64,000 nt of DNA from Streptomyces sp. L2 (lineage in GTDB: Bacteria; Actinomycetota; Actinomycetes; Streptomycetales; Streptomycetaceae). Below, piece by piece: positions 52,726-64,000 of the stretch. A program made the translations under genes and the position numbers. The notes beneath the pieces are model-generated. The model did no database searches and was not told the DNA's origin. It saw only the letters and a list, made by a program, of their open reading frames with translations. The DNA lies in the NCBI RefSeq assembly GCF_004124325.1, contig NZ_QBDT01000001.1, positions 1,178,001 to 1,242,000 on the forward strand. The letters are read 5' to 3'. Position 1 is the first letter of the stretch. Each line of letters opens with the position of its first letter.

Positions 52726-53502
52726 TCAGTGGGCGGTCCAGCCGCCGTCGAGGGCGAGGGACGTGCCGGTGACGGAGCGGGACTCGGGGCGGCACAGCCA
52801 CAGCGCGGCCCGCGCGACCTCGTCCGGTTCGATGAGCCGCTTGATCGCCGGGCGTTCGAGGATCACCTCCTCGATGACGTCCTGCGGGGCGATGCCGTGC
52901 GCGGTCGCCTGGTCGGCGATCTGCTCCTCGACCAGCGGCGTGCGCACGTAGCCGGGGTTGACGCAGTTGCTGGTGACGCCGTGCGGGGCGCCCTCCAGCG
53001 CGATCACCTTGCTGAGGCCTTCCAGTCCGTGCTTGGCGGTGACGTAGGCCGCCTTGTAGGGGCTGGCGCGCAGTCCGTGGACGGAGGAGATGTTGACGAT
53101 CCGGCCCCACTGCCGCTCGTACATGCGGGGCAGGGTGCGGCGGACGATGCGGAAGGGTGCCTCGACCATGACCCGCTGGATCAGGGTGAACCGTTCCGGC
53201 GGGAACTCGTGCAGCGGGGCGACGTGCTGCAGTCCGGCGTTGTTGACGACGATGTCGGCGTCGGCGGGCAGCCCGTCCACGGCGGCGGGATCGGACAGGT
53301 CCACCACCAGGGCCGTACCGCCGCACTCCTGGGCGACGGCCTTGGCCGCCTCGCCCGCCCGGTCCACGACGTACACCTGGGCGCCGGCCGCGGCGAAGGC
53401 GAGCGCGCAGGCCCGGCCGATCCCGCCGGCGGCGCCGGTGATCAGCGCGGTGCGTCCGCCGAGGAAGCCGGGGTCGTGGGTTCCGTTGTGGGTGCTCTCC
53501 AT
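52726..53502 (-). CDS. 3-hydroxybutyrate dehydrogenase (SDR)
   Basis: A 258-residue short-chain dehydrogenase. Cofactor motif TGAAGGIG (23-30 region), NNAG (87-90), catalytic Ser139/140, Tyr153 and Lys157 are in place. NISSVHGLRASPYKAAYVTA and VNPGYVRTPLVEEQI, with a QIADQA segment, match D-3-hydroxybutyrate dehydrogenases rather than general SDRs. Product would be acetoacetate, the substrate of the CoA-transferase at 42.6-44.1 kb. ATG at 53502. It is divergent from the oligomer-hydrolase-like gene. Confidence 0.88.
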   Translation of the reverse strand: MESTHNGTHDPGFLGGRTALITGAAGGIGRACALAFAAAGAQVYVVDRAGEAAKAVAQECGGTALVVDLSDPAAVDGLPADADIVVNNAGLQHVAPLHEFPPERFTLIQRVMVEAPFRIVRRTLPRMYERQWGRIVNISSVHGLRASPYKAAYVTAKHGLEGLSKVIALEGAPHGVTSNCVNPGYVRTPLVEEQIADQATAHGIAPQDVIEEVILERPAIKRLIEPDEVARAALWLCRPESRSVTGTSLALDGGWTAH

Positions 53503-53690
53503 GCCGGTCACCGTAGGGACCCCGGAGACGGTCTCCCATGTGGGCGACAGCCATACCGGGCGCTCGGGATGTGGCCTTCGGCTCCATACCGTGACGGGCG
53601 CGGGTTCTGGTGTTCTCACGGAGGGGCACGAGCGCGCGGCGACACGGTGCGCCCGGCCCGGCCCGCCCCTCGACGCACAGGAGATCAGGG

Positions 53691-55067
53691 ATGACCCACA
53701 CCGGCCCCGCCACTCCGCCCGCAGCTCACCCCCCGGCTCCGCACCCCGCTGCTCTGCACACTCCTGCTCCGCACTCCGGGTCCCGTCACCGGGCGACGGT
53801 CTCCGTGCCGGGGGCCGAACTCCAGAAGTCGGCGGTCCTCGACGATCTGACCACGGCCGGCACGCTGCGGTCCGGGCACACGGTCGCGGCCGACTGGGAG
53901 GGCCTGCACGCGGCGGAAGACCGCTGGCAGGAGCGGCCCGTGCCGGTCCCCGGCACGCAGATCGACGGCTGCTTCCCCGCGGCGACCGGCCTCAACACGC
54001 ACCACGGGTGGCGGCACGACGCCCAGTTCGTCCTCCGCCTGCCGGACGCGTGGAACGGCAAGCTGGTCGTCACCGCCGCTCCCGGCATCCGCCGCCAGTA
54101 CGCCTGCGACCGGATCATGGCGGACTGGCTGCTCGCCCGCGGCTACGCCTGCGCCACGACGGACAAGGGGAACTCGGGACCGGACTTCCACTCCGCCGGC
54201 GAGCGGCCCGGCGACGTCCTGGCCGACTGGGAGCGGCGGCTCGCCGAGCTGGCCGTGGCCGCCCGCGCCACCGCGCGCGCCCACTACGGCGCCGAGCCGC
54301 ACCGCCTGTACGTCGCCGGGGTCTCCAACGGCGGCTACGCGACCCGGGTGCAGCTGGAGCGGCACGCCGACCTCTACGACGGCGGTGTCGACTGGGAGGG
54401 CCCGCTGTGGCGGGCCGGGGGCCCGAACCTACTGACCCACCTGCCGGCGTTCCTCGCCCACTATCCGCGTTACCGGGACACCGGGGACCCGGCCGCGCAC
54501 CGGCGGCTGCTCGCGGCCGGTCTGCCCGCCGGCTCGGAGTTCCTGTGGGCGGCGCACCACCAGGTCTACTGGGACTTCACCCAGCGCACCTACCGGGCGG
54601 TCTTCGACCCGGACTACCCGGGGCCCGGCCTGCCGAGCACCGGCACACCGTTCGCCGGGGCCGGCACGCCCGGCGGCGACGCGGACTACGACTACGCCAC
54701 GCGGCCGGCCGCCGTGCACGAGGCGGTCGCCCGGGTGTCGCTGACCGGGGCGATCGGCCGGCCGCTGCTGTCGTTCCACGGCACCCTCGACACGCTGCTG
54801 CCCATCGCCCTGCACTCGGACGCCTACGCCGAGCTGGTGGCCGGGGCGGGCCGGGCTGCTCTGCACCGCCAGTACCGCATCGAGGGCGGGACGCACGTCG
54901 ACGGCTTCTGCGATCTGCACCCGGGCCGGCTCCGCCCGCTCACGCCCGTCTTCCGCACGGTCTTCCGGGCGCTGGAGGAATGGGTGGAGAACGGCGTCGA
55001 GCCGCCGGCGGGCCGCACCGTGCCGTGGCGCGACGGGGTGGACGACACCGACATCCGTACCTGGTGA
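53691..55067 (+). CDS. Alpha/beta-hydrolase, 3-hydroxybutyrate-oligomer-hydrolase/tannase-like
   Basis: A 458-residue hydrolase without a convincing signal peptide, so probably intracellular. The nucleophile elbow is AGVSNGGYA with Ser212; HGTLDTLLP gives a candidate Asp and GGTHVDGF the His. PGIRRQYACDRIMADWLLARG and ATTDKGNSG resemble the 3HB-oligomer hydrolase/tannase-like group. It is divergent from 3-hydroxybutyrate dehydrogenase, which supports an oligomer-cleaving role, but a different ester substrate is possible. ATG at 53691 with AGGAGATCAGGG immediately upstream. Confidence 0.72.
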   Translation: MTHTGPATPPAAHPPAPHPAALHTPAPHSGSRHRATVSVPGAELQKSAVLDDLTTAGTLRSGHTVAADWEGLHAAEDRWQERPVPVPGTQIDGCFPAATGLNTHHGWRHDAQFVLRLPDAWNGKLVVTAAPGIRRQYACDRIMADWLLARGYACATTDKGNSGPDFHSAGERPGDVLADWERRLAELAVAARATARAHYGAEPHRLYVAGVSNGGYATRVQLERHADLYDGGVDWEGPLWRAGGPNLLTHLPAFLAHYPRYRDTGDPAAHRRLLAAGLPAGSEFLWAAHHQVYWDFTQRTYRAVFDPDYPGPGLPSTGTPFAGAGTPGGDADYDYATRPAAVHEAVARVSLTGAIGRPLLSFHGTLDTLLPIALHSDAYAELVAGAGRAALHRQYRIEGGTHVDGFCDLHPGRLRPLTPVFRTVFRALEEWVENGVEPPAGRTVPWRDGVDDTDIRTW

Positions 55068-55088
55068 CCGGCCGGGCGCCGCTCGGGG

Positions 55089-56588
55089 TCAGCCCGCGGC
55101 GCAGGGCGCCCCGTTGAGGGTGAAGGCGTACGGCGCCCGGTTCCGGCCCTGCCAGGAGGCGAGGAAGCCGAAGGACAGGGTGCCGTGGGCGCTGACGGAC
55201 CGGTTGTAGTCGGCGGCGACGGCGGTGACACGGGAGCCGCTCTGCCGCGCGGTGGCGTCCCACATCTGGCCGACCCGCTGGCCGTCGCGGAAGGACCAGG
55301 CGACCCGCCAGTCGCTGAGCGCCCCGGCGGTGGTGACGGTGACGGTGGCCTGGAAGCCGTCGGGCCACTGGCCGTCCAGGTGGTAGGAGACCCGGCAGGC
55401 GGCGGTCCCGGGGCCGGCGGAAGCGGAGGCGGTGGCGGTGGCCGTGCCCTGTGGTTCGGGGCCGGGCCCGGGCTTCGCGCGGCCGGTCGCCGCCCTGGTG
55501 GGGGTCGCGGACTGGTGGGTGACGGACGGCCGGGGGGCGGGGGCGGAGGCCCGGGAGCGGGAGGGGCTCGGGACGGGCGCGGCCTGGGAGGTGGCCGGGT
55601 CGGCGACCGGCCGGCTGTCGTCGTGCACGGCCGCGGTGTCGGCGGCGGAACCGCCGAACGGCATCAGCGACGCGCCGAGCGCCAGCGCCGACAGCAGGAC
55701 GGCGGTGCCCAGCAGCCCGCCCAGCAGGAGCCGGTGGCGGCCCGTGCCCTCCCTGTCCTCGCCCGGTTCGGGTCCGGCCTGCCCCGGCCGGCCCGCGCCG
55801 AGCCGGACCTCGGCGGCACGGCGGCGGCGCTCCAGGTAGGCGAGGGCGCCCCAGCCGATCACCCCGCCGGTCAGGGCGGCGGGCAGTCCACCGCCGTGGA
55901 GGCGCAGGCAGGCGGCGGCCTCCGCGCACTGCACGCAGGTGGCGAGGTGCCGGGACAGGTCCTCGGGGGTGTCGGCGCCCGCGGAGCGGGTGACCGCGTC
56001 CAGGAGGCGGGCGTAGCTGCGGCACTCCGTATCCATCGGGGTGTCCCGGTGGGCGCGGTGGCAGCGGTCCCGGAACAGGGCGCGGACCTCGTCGAGTTCT
56101 AGGGCGACCGTGGCCGGGTCCAGGCCGAGACGGCGGGCCACGGCGGGCAGCGGCAGCGCCTCCGCCTCGGCGAGCCACAGCAGCGCGGCGTCCCCCTCCT
56201 GCATGTCCCGGAGGCCGCGCAGCGCGACGGGCCGCCGCAGGGGCGGGCCGGTGTAGCGGGCGGCCTGGGGGGAGTTGAGCCAGAGCCGCAGGTCGGGGTC
56301 CAGCTTGTGGCCCTGGCCGCCGGCCTCCCAGGCGGCGGCCGTCTCCCGTACGGCGGTGAGGAGCGCCGGGATGACGGGCAGCCGGGTGGAGCGGCGGCCG
56401 GCGGCCCGCACGGTGGGCGCCGAGGCCGCCCGGATCTCCCGCATGCCGCGGGTGAACGCCTCCGTGGCCAGCTGGTGCGCGGTCAGCGAGCCGGACGTGC
56501 ACAGGTCGGCGTAGGAGAGCACCGCGTCCCAGCACTCGGAGAACAGGGCGGCCTCGGTGGGGCCCTGGGGGGCCGGCAGGTCGGGCAT
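55089..56588 (-). CDS. Sigma-like domain + zinc finger + membrane helix + extracellular CBM2 (one-piece carbohydrate sensor candidate)
   Basis: A 499-residue protein with an unusual order. Residues 1-185 resemble a degenerate sigma-70-family region 2/4, ending in a HTH-like part (PAVARRLGLDPATVALELDEV). Next is a zf-HC2/ZAS-like motif H214-x3-C218-x2-C221. One membrane helix spans about 288-308. A ~85-residue Ser/Pro/Ala linker follows, then a CBM2 cellulose/chitin-binding domain (about 397-499) with terminal Cys residues and Trp at conserved places. Topology puts the CBM outside. Known parallel: Clostridium RsgI anti-sigma factors carry extracellular CBMs. Here sigma-like and anti-sigma-like parts appear fused. 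ATG at 56588; monocistronic. Confidence 0.8.
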   Translation of the reverse strand: MPDLPAPQGPTEAALFSECWDAVLSYADLCTSGSLTAHQLATEAFTRGMREIRAASAPTVRAAGRRSTRLPVIPALLTAVRETAAAWEAGGQGHKLDPDLRLWLNSPQAARYTGPPLRRPVALRGLRDMQEGDAALLWLAEAEALPLPAVARRLGLDPATVALELDEVRALFRDRCHRAHRDTPMDTECRSYARLLDAVTRSAGADTPEDLSRHLATCVQCAEAAACLRLHGGGLPAALTGGVIGWGALAYLERRRRAAEVRLGAGRPGQAGPEPGEDREGTGRHRLLLGGLLGTAVLLSALALGASLMPFGGSAADTAAVHDDSRPVADPATSQAAPVPSPSRSRASAPAPRPSVTHQSATPTRAATGRAKPGPGPEPQGTATATASASAGPGTAACRVSYHLDGQWPDGFQATVTVTTAGALSDWRVAWSFRDGQRVGQMWDATARQSGSRVTAVAADYNRSVSAHGTLSFGFLASWQGRNRAPYAFTLNGAPCAAG

Positions 56589-56731
56589 GGGACTCCCGCG
56601 TCCACGAGCGAGGTCAACTCACCACAGGGAAATCGGAGTTGGAGGGACCCTCGCGGCAGGGCACAGAGCCTTTCACGTCCTCGACACAACTGACAAGCCG
56701 CGTTTCCACATCCGCTCGCCGTGCGCCGGGC

Positions 56732-58081
56732 TCACACCTCGGCGGGCTCCCCGGCCGTCCCGGCGGGCTCCTGCGCCGGCAGGCTGTCCATGAAGGAGCT
56801 GACGGAGAACACCGCGTTGCCGGGTCCGGGCGGACCGTAGCCGGGGGGCGAGGACAGGCCGAAGTCGTCCATGGTCTGACGGTAGGCCTGGAGGAGCCGG
56901 ATGTGGTACTCCAGCGGCGCGCCCTGCGGGTTGGCCTTGCCGAGCGGGGTGGTGGGCTCCGGGCACCAGGTCGTGAAGCGAGGGGTGATGCCGTGCGACA
57001 TGAAGAAGCGCAGGCCCTCGGTGGTGGAGGCGATGGCCTCGTCGACCGTCTTGAAGCCGAACGGCTCGGCCATCTCCACGCCCGCCACGAAGTTGGGGAT
57101 CACGTTGCGCGCGCCGAAGACGTCGGCGGAGTCCAGGATGCGCTTGTGCCACTCGTCGCGGCCGACGTAGCGCTCCTTGCCGGGGCAGTACATCTTGAAC
57201 AGGTACTCGTCCCACACCTCGAAGTTGGGGTGGTAGATCTGCACGCCGTAGTCCTTGAACCGCTGGACGTCCGGCTTGGGCAGGGCCTGCGCGACGACCT
57301 TGCCGATCCAGCGGCCGGGGAAGCGCTCCTCGATGGCCTTGGCGTAGTGGCCGTAGAAGTCGGCCTCGTCGCGGCCGGAGACCTTCGAGGTGATGGCGCC
57401 GCCGGTCAGGGTGTAGGCGGTGGACGCCTTCGTGGTGTCGTACCGGTCGATGATCTCCAGGGCTTCGAGGACCTCGTCCACGTCCTTGACCCCTGTGTAC
57501 GGCCGGCCGGCGGCCTTGTGCTGGCGCCAGTTGTGGTTGATGTCGCAGTACTGGCACTCCTCCTTGGCGCCGAAGTACTGGCAGACCCGGAAGACGGTGA
57601 GATAGATCAGGTAGCCCCACTGGATGGTGGGGGCCACCTCCATCACGGACTTCCCGTTGGCGAGGGTGTGCCGGTAGTACTCCGGCATCGGGGGTACGCC
57701 GACGTCGGAGATCCGCTTGCCGTCGAGGTACAGGCCGAGCTGCCCGTGCTCGTCGGAGGCGACCCGGTAGGGGGACGCGGGGTTCACGCGGACGGAGACG
57801 ACGGTGCGGCGCAGGTCGTACGGTCCGCCGGTGAGGATGATCTCCTCCGGGGGCCGGCGCAGCGCGGCCTCGCCCAGCTCGGGCAGGGTGCCGTGGTCGA
57901 AGGAGAAGATGAAGTACGACTTCGGCTTGACCTCGCCGGCTGCCTCGTTGGCGGTGTCGCTGAGCGCGGAGGGGTCGAAGGCGACGCCTCCGCGGAGCAG
58001 GTCCTCCTTGAAGACGGCCTCCCGCGGCACGTGCGGAAAGCGCTCCATCAGATCCTCGACCAGCGCGGTGCGACTGCCCAT
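56732..58081 (-). CDS. Radical-SAM-like protein with unusual cysteine spacing
   Basis: A 449-residue protein. The cluster motif is C167-x8-C176-x2-C179 (CQYFGAKEECQYCD), not the canonical Cx3Cx2C. Downstream segments AYTLTGGAITSKV (GGE-like) and VVAQALPKPDVQRFKDYG, QIYHPNFEVWDEYLFKMYCPG fit the radical SAM barrel. The N-terminal ~150 residues form an extra domain. I do not know the reaction or partner. ATG at 58081 is preceded by GGGAGGAGA; the frame extends upstream without coding character. No precursor peptide is visible beside it. Confidence 0.72.
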   Translation of the reverse strand: MGSRTALVEDLMERFPHVPREAVFKEDLLRGGVAFDPSALSDTANEAAGEVKPKSYFIFSFDHGTLPELGEAALRRPPEEIILTGGPYDLRRTVVSVRVNPASPYRVASDEHGQLGLYLDGKRISDVGVPPMPEYYRHTLANGKSVMEVAPTIQWGYLIYLTVFRVCQYFGAKEECQYCDINHNWRQHKAAGRPYTGVKDVDEVLEALEIIDRYDTTKASTAYTLTGGAITSKVSGRDEADFYGHYAKAIEERFPGRWIGKVVAQALPKPDVQRFKDYGVQIYHPNFEVWDEYLFKMYCPGKERYVGRDEWHKRILDSADVFGARNVIPNFVAGVEMAEPFGFKTVDEAIASTTEGLRFFMSHGITPRFTTWCPEPTTPLGKANPQGAPLEYHIRLLQAYRQTMDDFGLSSPPGYGPPGPGNAVFSVSSFMDSLPAQEPAGTAGEPAEV

Positions 58082-58165
58082 CCGTATCTCCTCCCGGCTC
58101 AGGCGTTCACCCCTCACCGTATGCCCCTGCCCCCGGCCGGGCCGTGCCGGGTCCCGTCAGGCGGG

Positions 58166-59173
58166 TCAGGCGGTTCGCTCCAGCGTCGACCGGTCGACGG
58201 TATGCAGCAGACCGTCGCCCGTGGACAGCCGTCCGGCCTCCTCCACGACCGTCCGGCCGAGCCGGGCCAGTTCGTTGCCCTGGGAGCCGGCGAGGTGCGG
58301 GGTGAGGACGACGTTGGGCAGGTCGAACAGCGGCGAGTCGGCGGGCAGCGGTTCGGGGTCGGTGACGTCCAGGACGGCGCTGATGCGGCCGGTGCGCAGT
58401 TCCCCGATCAGCGCCCCGTGGTCGACGAGCGCGCCGCGCGCGGTGTTGACCAGCACCGATCCGGTGGGCATCAGGGCGAGCCGGGCGGCGTCGATCAGGT
58501 GCCGGGTCTCGGGGGTGTGCGGGGCGTGCAGGGTGACGATGTCGGAGGCGCTCAGCAGGTCGTCCAGCGGCAGCAGCGGCACACCGATGCGGGCCGCCTC
58601 GGCGTCGTCGACGTACGGGTCGGCCAGGCTCACGCGCAGGTCGTGGGGGCGCAGCAGTTCGATGAGGCGGCGGCCGATGCGGGAGGCGCCGACGACGCCG
58701 ACGCGGCGGCCGTGGTTGCCGGCGCCGGGGACGATGTCGCCGTAGGGGAAGGTGCGCCGGTCGCGCAGCCGGTCGCGGACGGCGAAGGTGTCCTTGCCGG
58801 CGAGGAGGATCATCGCGAGCGTGTACTCGGCCACGGGCAGGGCGTTGGCGGCGGCGGCCGAGGAGACGGCGATGCCGCGCCGCCAGACGTCGGGGGTGAC
58901 GAATCCCTTGACCGAGCCGGCCGCGTGCAGCACGGCACGGAGTTTCGGTGCCGCGTCGAGTGCGGCGGTGTCGAGGACGGGACAGCCCCAGCCGGTGATC
59001 AGGATCTCGGTGCGGGCCAGGGTGTCCCGCACCCGGGGGTCGGTGAAGTCGTGCGCCACCAGCGTGGGATCGATGTCCACGTACGCGCCGAGCCGTTGGA
59101 GGAGGCCGGGCGGGAAGAGGTGCGGCACGTTCCGGGCCGTCATGGCGAAGAGTGCCTGGGGGCGGTCGGGCAA
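58166..59173 (-). CDS. D-isomer-specific 2-hydroxyacid dehydrogenase
   Basis: A 335-residue NAD-dependent dehydrogenase. The nucleotide-binding motif GVVGASRIGRRLIELL and the catalytic set Arg (NTARGALVD), Glu (DVTDPEPLP) and His (LTPHLAGS) are present. Substrate class (glyoxylate/hydroxypyruvate/sugar acid) is open. The TTG at 59173 has GGAAGG upstream; an ATG at 59143 would also work. It faces the ROK regulator across 245 bp containing a LacI-type operator candidate, so it may be controlled with the sugar genes. Confidence 0.85.
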   Translation of the reverse strand: MPDRPQALFAMTARNVPHLFPPGLLQRLGAYVDIDPTLVAHDFTDPRVRDTLARTEILITGWGCPVLDTAALDAAPKLRAVLHAAGSVKGFVTPDVWRRGIAVSSAAAANALPVAEYTLAMILLAGKDTFAVRDRLRDRRTFPYGDIVPGAGNHGRRVGVVGASRIGRRLIELLRPHDLRVSLADPYVDDAEAARIGVPLLPLDDLLSASDIVTLHAPHTPETRHLIDAARLALMPTGSVLVNTARGALVDHGALIGELRTGRISAVLDVTDPEPLPADSPLFDLPNVVLTPHLAGSQGNELARLGRTVVEEAGRLSTGDGLLHTVDRSTLERTA

Positions 59174-59220
59174 GGGCGTGCCTTCCGGCTCGGGGACGCG
59201 CTGACGGCGAGCGCGCCGAC

Positions 59221-59234
59221 AGCAAGCGCTCTCT
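59221..59234. promoter_or_regulatory. Candidate LacI/GalR-type operator
   Basis: AGCAAGCGCTCTCT contains the AAGCGCT core common to LacI-family sites and is an imperfect dyad. It is 48 bp upstream of the hydroxyacid dehydrogenase start. No LacI regulator is seen in this window. Confidence 0.4.
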
Positions 59235-59333
59235 ACGGTAGGTCGCGGCACTGGAGAGGGTCAACGGACGCACCCGCCGCCGGCCGGACGCCCGTCGGCG
59301 GCCTCGGCTTCATATGGCCCATTTCCCAACCCC

Positions 59334-59362
59334 TTGCAGAAGTGTCGGCCGGCTCATAGCCT
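59334..59362 (+). promoter_or_regulatory. Candidate sigma-70-type promoter of the ROK-lacZ operon
   Basis: TTGCAG (59334-59339) and TAGCCT (59357-59362) are separated by 17 bp and lie about 57 bp upstream of the GTG start of the ROK gene. Both hexamers are close to Streptomyces HrdB consensus. Confidence 0.55.
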
Positions 59363-59418
59363 GACCCCCGCGCCGGTGCCCAGGGGCCCGGCCGGGACGG
59401 GAAGGACACGAGGGTTCC

Positions 59419-63571
<4,153 letters not shown>

Positions 63572-63606
63572 TCCCCGGGCCGCCGCGGGTCACGCCACGC
63601 CGCGGG

Positions 63607-64000
63607 TCACGTCTCGCCGTGGGCGGCCCGGCGCACCGGCGTGAGGAGGGCGGCCGCGGCGATCAGGACGCAGGCGCCGCCCGCGAGCGCGGCGACCGGG
63701 GTGGTCCCGTGCTGTTCGGCCGCCCAGGTCAGGACGGCGGCGCCGACGGGGGCGGCGGAGTAGTGCAGGGTCCAGAAGGCGGAGGTCACCCGCCCGAGGA
63801 GGTGTTCCGGGGTGACCTCCTGACGCAGGGACATGGAGCAGGTGCCGGCCATGGCCACGCAGGCGAGGAAGGCCGCGCTGAGGCCGGCCAGGGCGACGAC
63901 GGGATGGAGCAGTCCCAGGCCGGCGAAGGCCAGGCCGCACACGGTGACCGAGCCGATCCAGGTGGGGCCGAAGCCCGCCCGGCGGCGCACCCGGGCGACG
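63607..64000 (-). CDS. MFS transporter, C-terminal part (runs off the window)
   Basis: The minus strand is open from the window edge to a stop at 63607. Three to four membrane segments are visible, with VTPEHLLGRVTSAFWTLHYSA characteristic of an MFS drug-exporter-type loop in the second half. The ending is Ala/Arg rich. Only about 130 residues are in view, so substrate and start are unknown. It is convergent with lacZ. Confidence 0.8.
   Translation of the reverse strand, partial: VARVRRRAGFGPTWIGSVTVCGLAFAGLGLLHPVVALAGLSAAFLACVAMAGTCSMSLRQEVTPEHLLGRVTSAFWTLHYSAAPVGAAVLTWAAEQHGTTPVAALAGGACVLIAAAALLTPVRRAAHGET

Overview
The window is high-GC actinobacterial DNA, almost certainly from a Streptomyces chromosome. 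The coding strands have strongly G/C-biased third positions and many GTG and TTG starts. Gene families typical of Streptomyces are present: a chitinase behind three dre-like DasR boxes, a HelR-type helicase behind a rifamycin-associated element, a DUF2637 protein, PucR-type regulators and an Ada/AlkA fusion. Dispersed intergenic repeats carry the core GCGCAGTTCCCCGCGCCCCT. I see no rRNA, tRNA, CRISPR array, transposase, integrase or prophage gene.

Layout. 0-3.3 kb: 5' end of a LysR regulator, CorA, and a secreted GH18 chitinase. 3.3-11.7 kb (minus strand): a signalling locus with a trypsin-like peptidase, a PknG-type kinase, and a VWA/zinc-ribbon protein, a four-helix membrane protein and a membrane-anchored solute-binding protein joined by 4-bp overlaps; it resembles the mycobacterial glnX-glnH-pknG circuit but carries extra parts. 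11.8-16.8 kb: RAE plus helR, a PPOX-fold protein, a phosphoribosyltransferase with a perfect dyad upstream, a broken polysaccharide deacetylase and an SRPBCC protein. 16.8-25.5 kb: purine salvage and oxidation (XdhC, NCS2 permease, three-subunit xanthine dehydrogenase, divergent PucR regulator). 25.7-40.3 kb: mostly housekeeping and regulatory genes, among them a TPR-like protein, a GntR regulator, a DUF2637 protein, an anti-sigma-type ATPase, a ThDP-dependent pyruvate dehydrogenase/oxidase, a degenerate PP2C-like protein, a two-HTH regulator, an SGNH hydrolase, Ada/AlkA and RsgA with a tiny upstream ORF. 40.4-40.9 kb: MarR remnants.

40.9-55.1 kb reads as one functional island for poly(3-hydroxybutyrate) use: a secreted depolymerase (catalytic domain, FN3 linker, binding domain), a two-subunit 3-oxoacid CoA-transferase, a five-gene LIV-type ABC operon, a GAF/PucR-type regulator, an MHS-family permease, a 3-hydroxybutyrate dehydrogenase and an oligomer-hydrolase-like enzyme. 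Together these could take the polymer to acetoacetyl-CoA. 55.1-64 kb: a striking one-piece protein (sigma-like domain, zinc finger, membrane helix, CBM2 ectodomain), a radical-SAM-like protein with unusual cysteine spacing, a D-2-hydroxyacid dehydrogenase, a ROK regulator paired with a GH2 beta-galactosidase, and the 3' end of an MFS transporter.

All calls come from reading the sequence. Family names rest on motifs and remembered family architecture, not on a database search.
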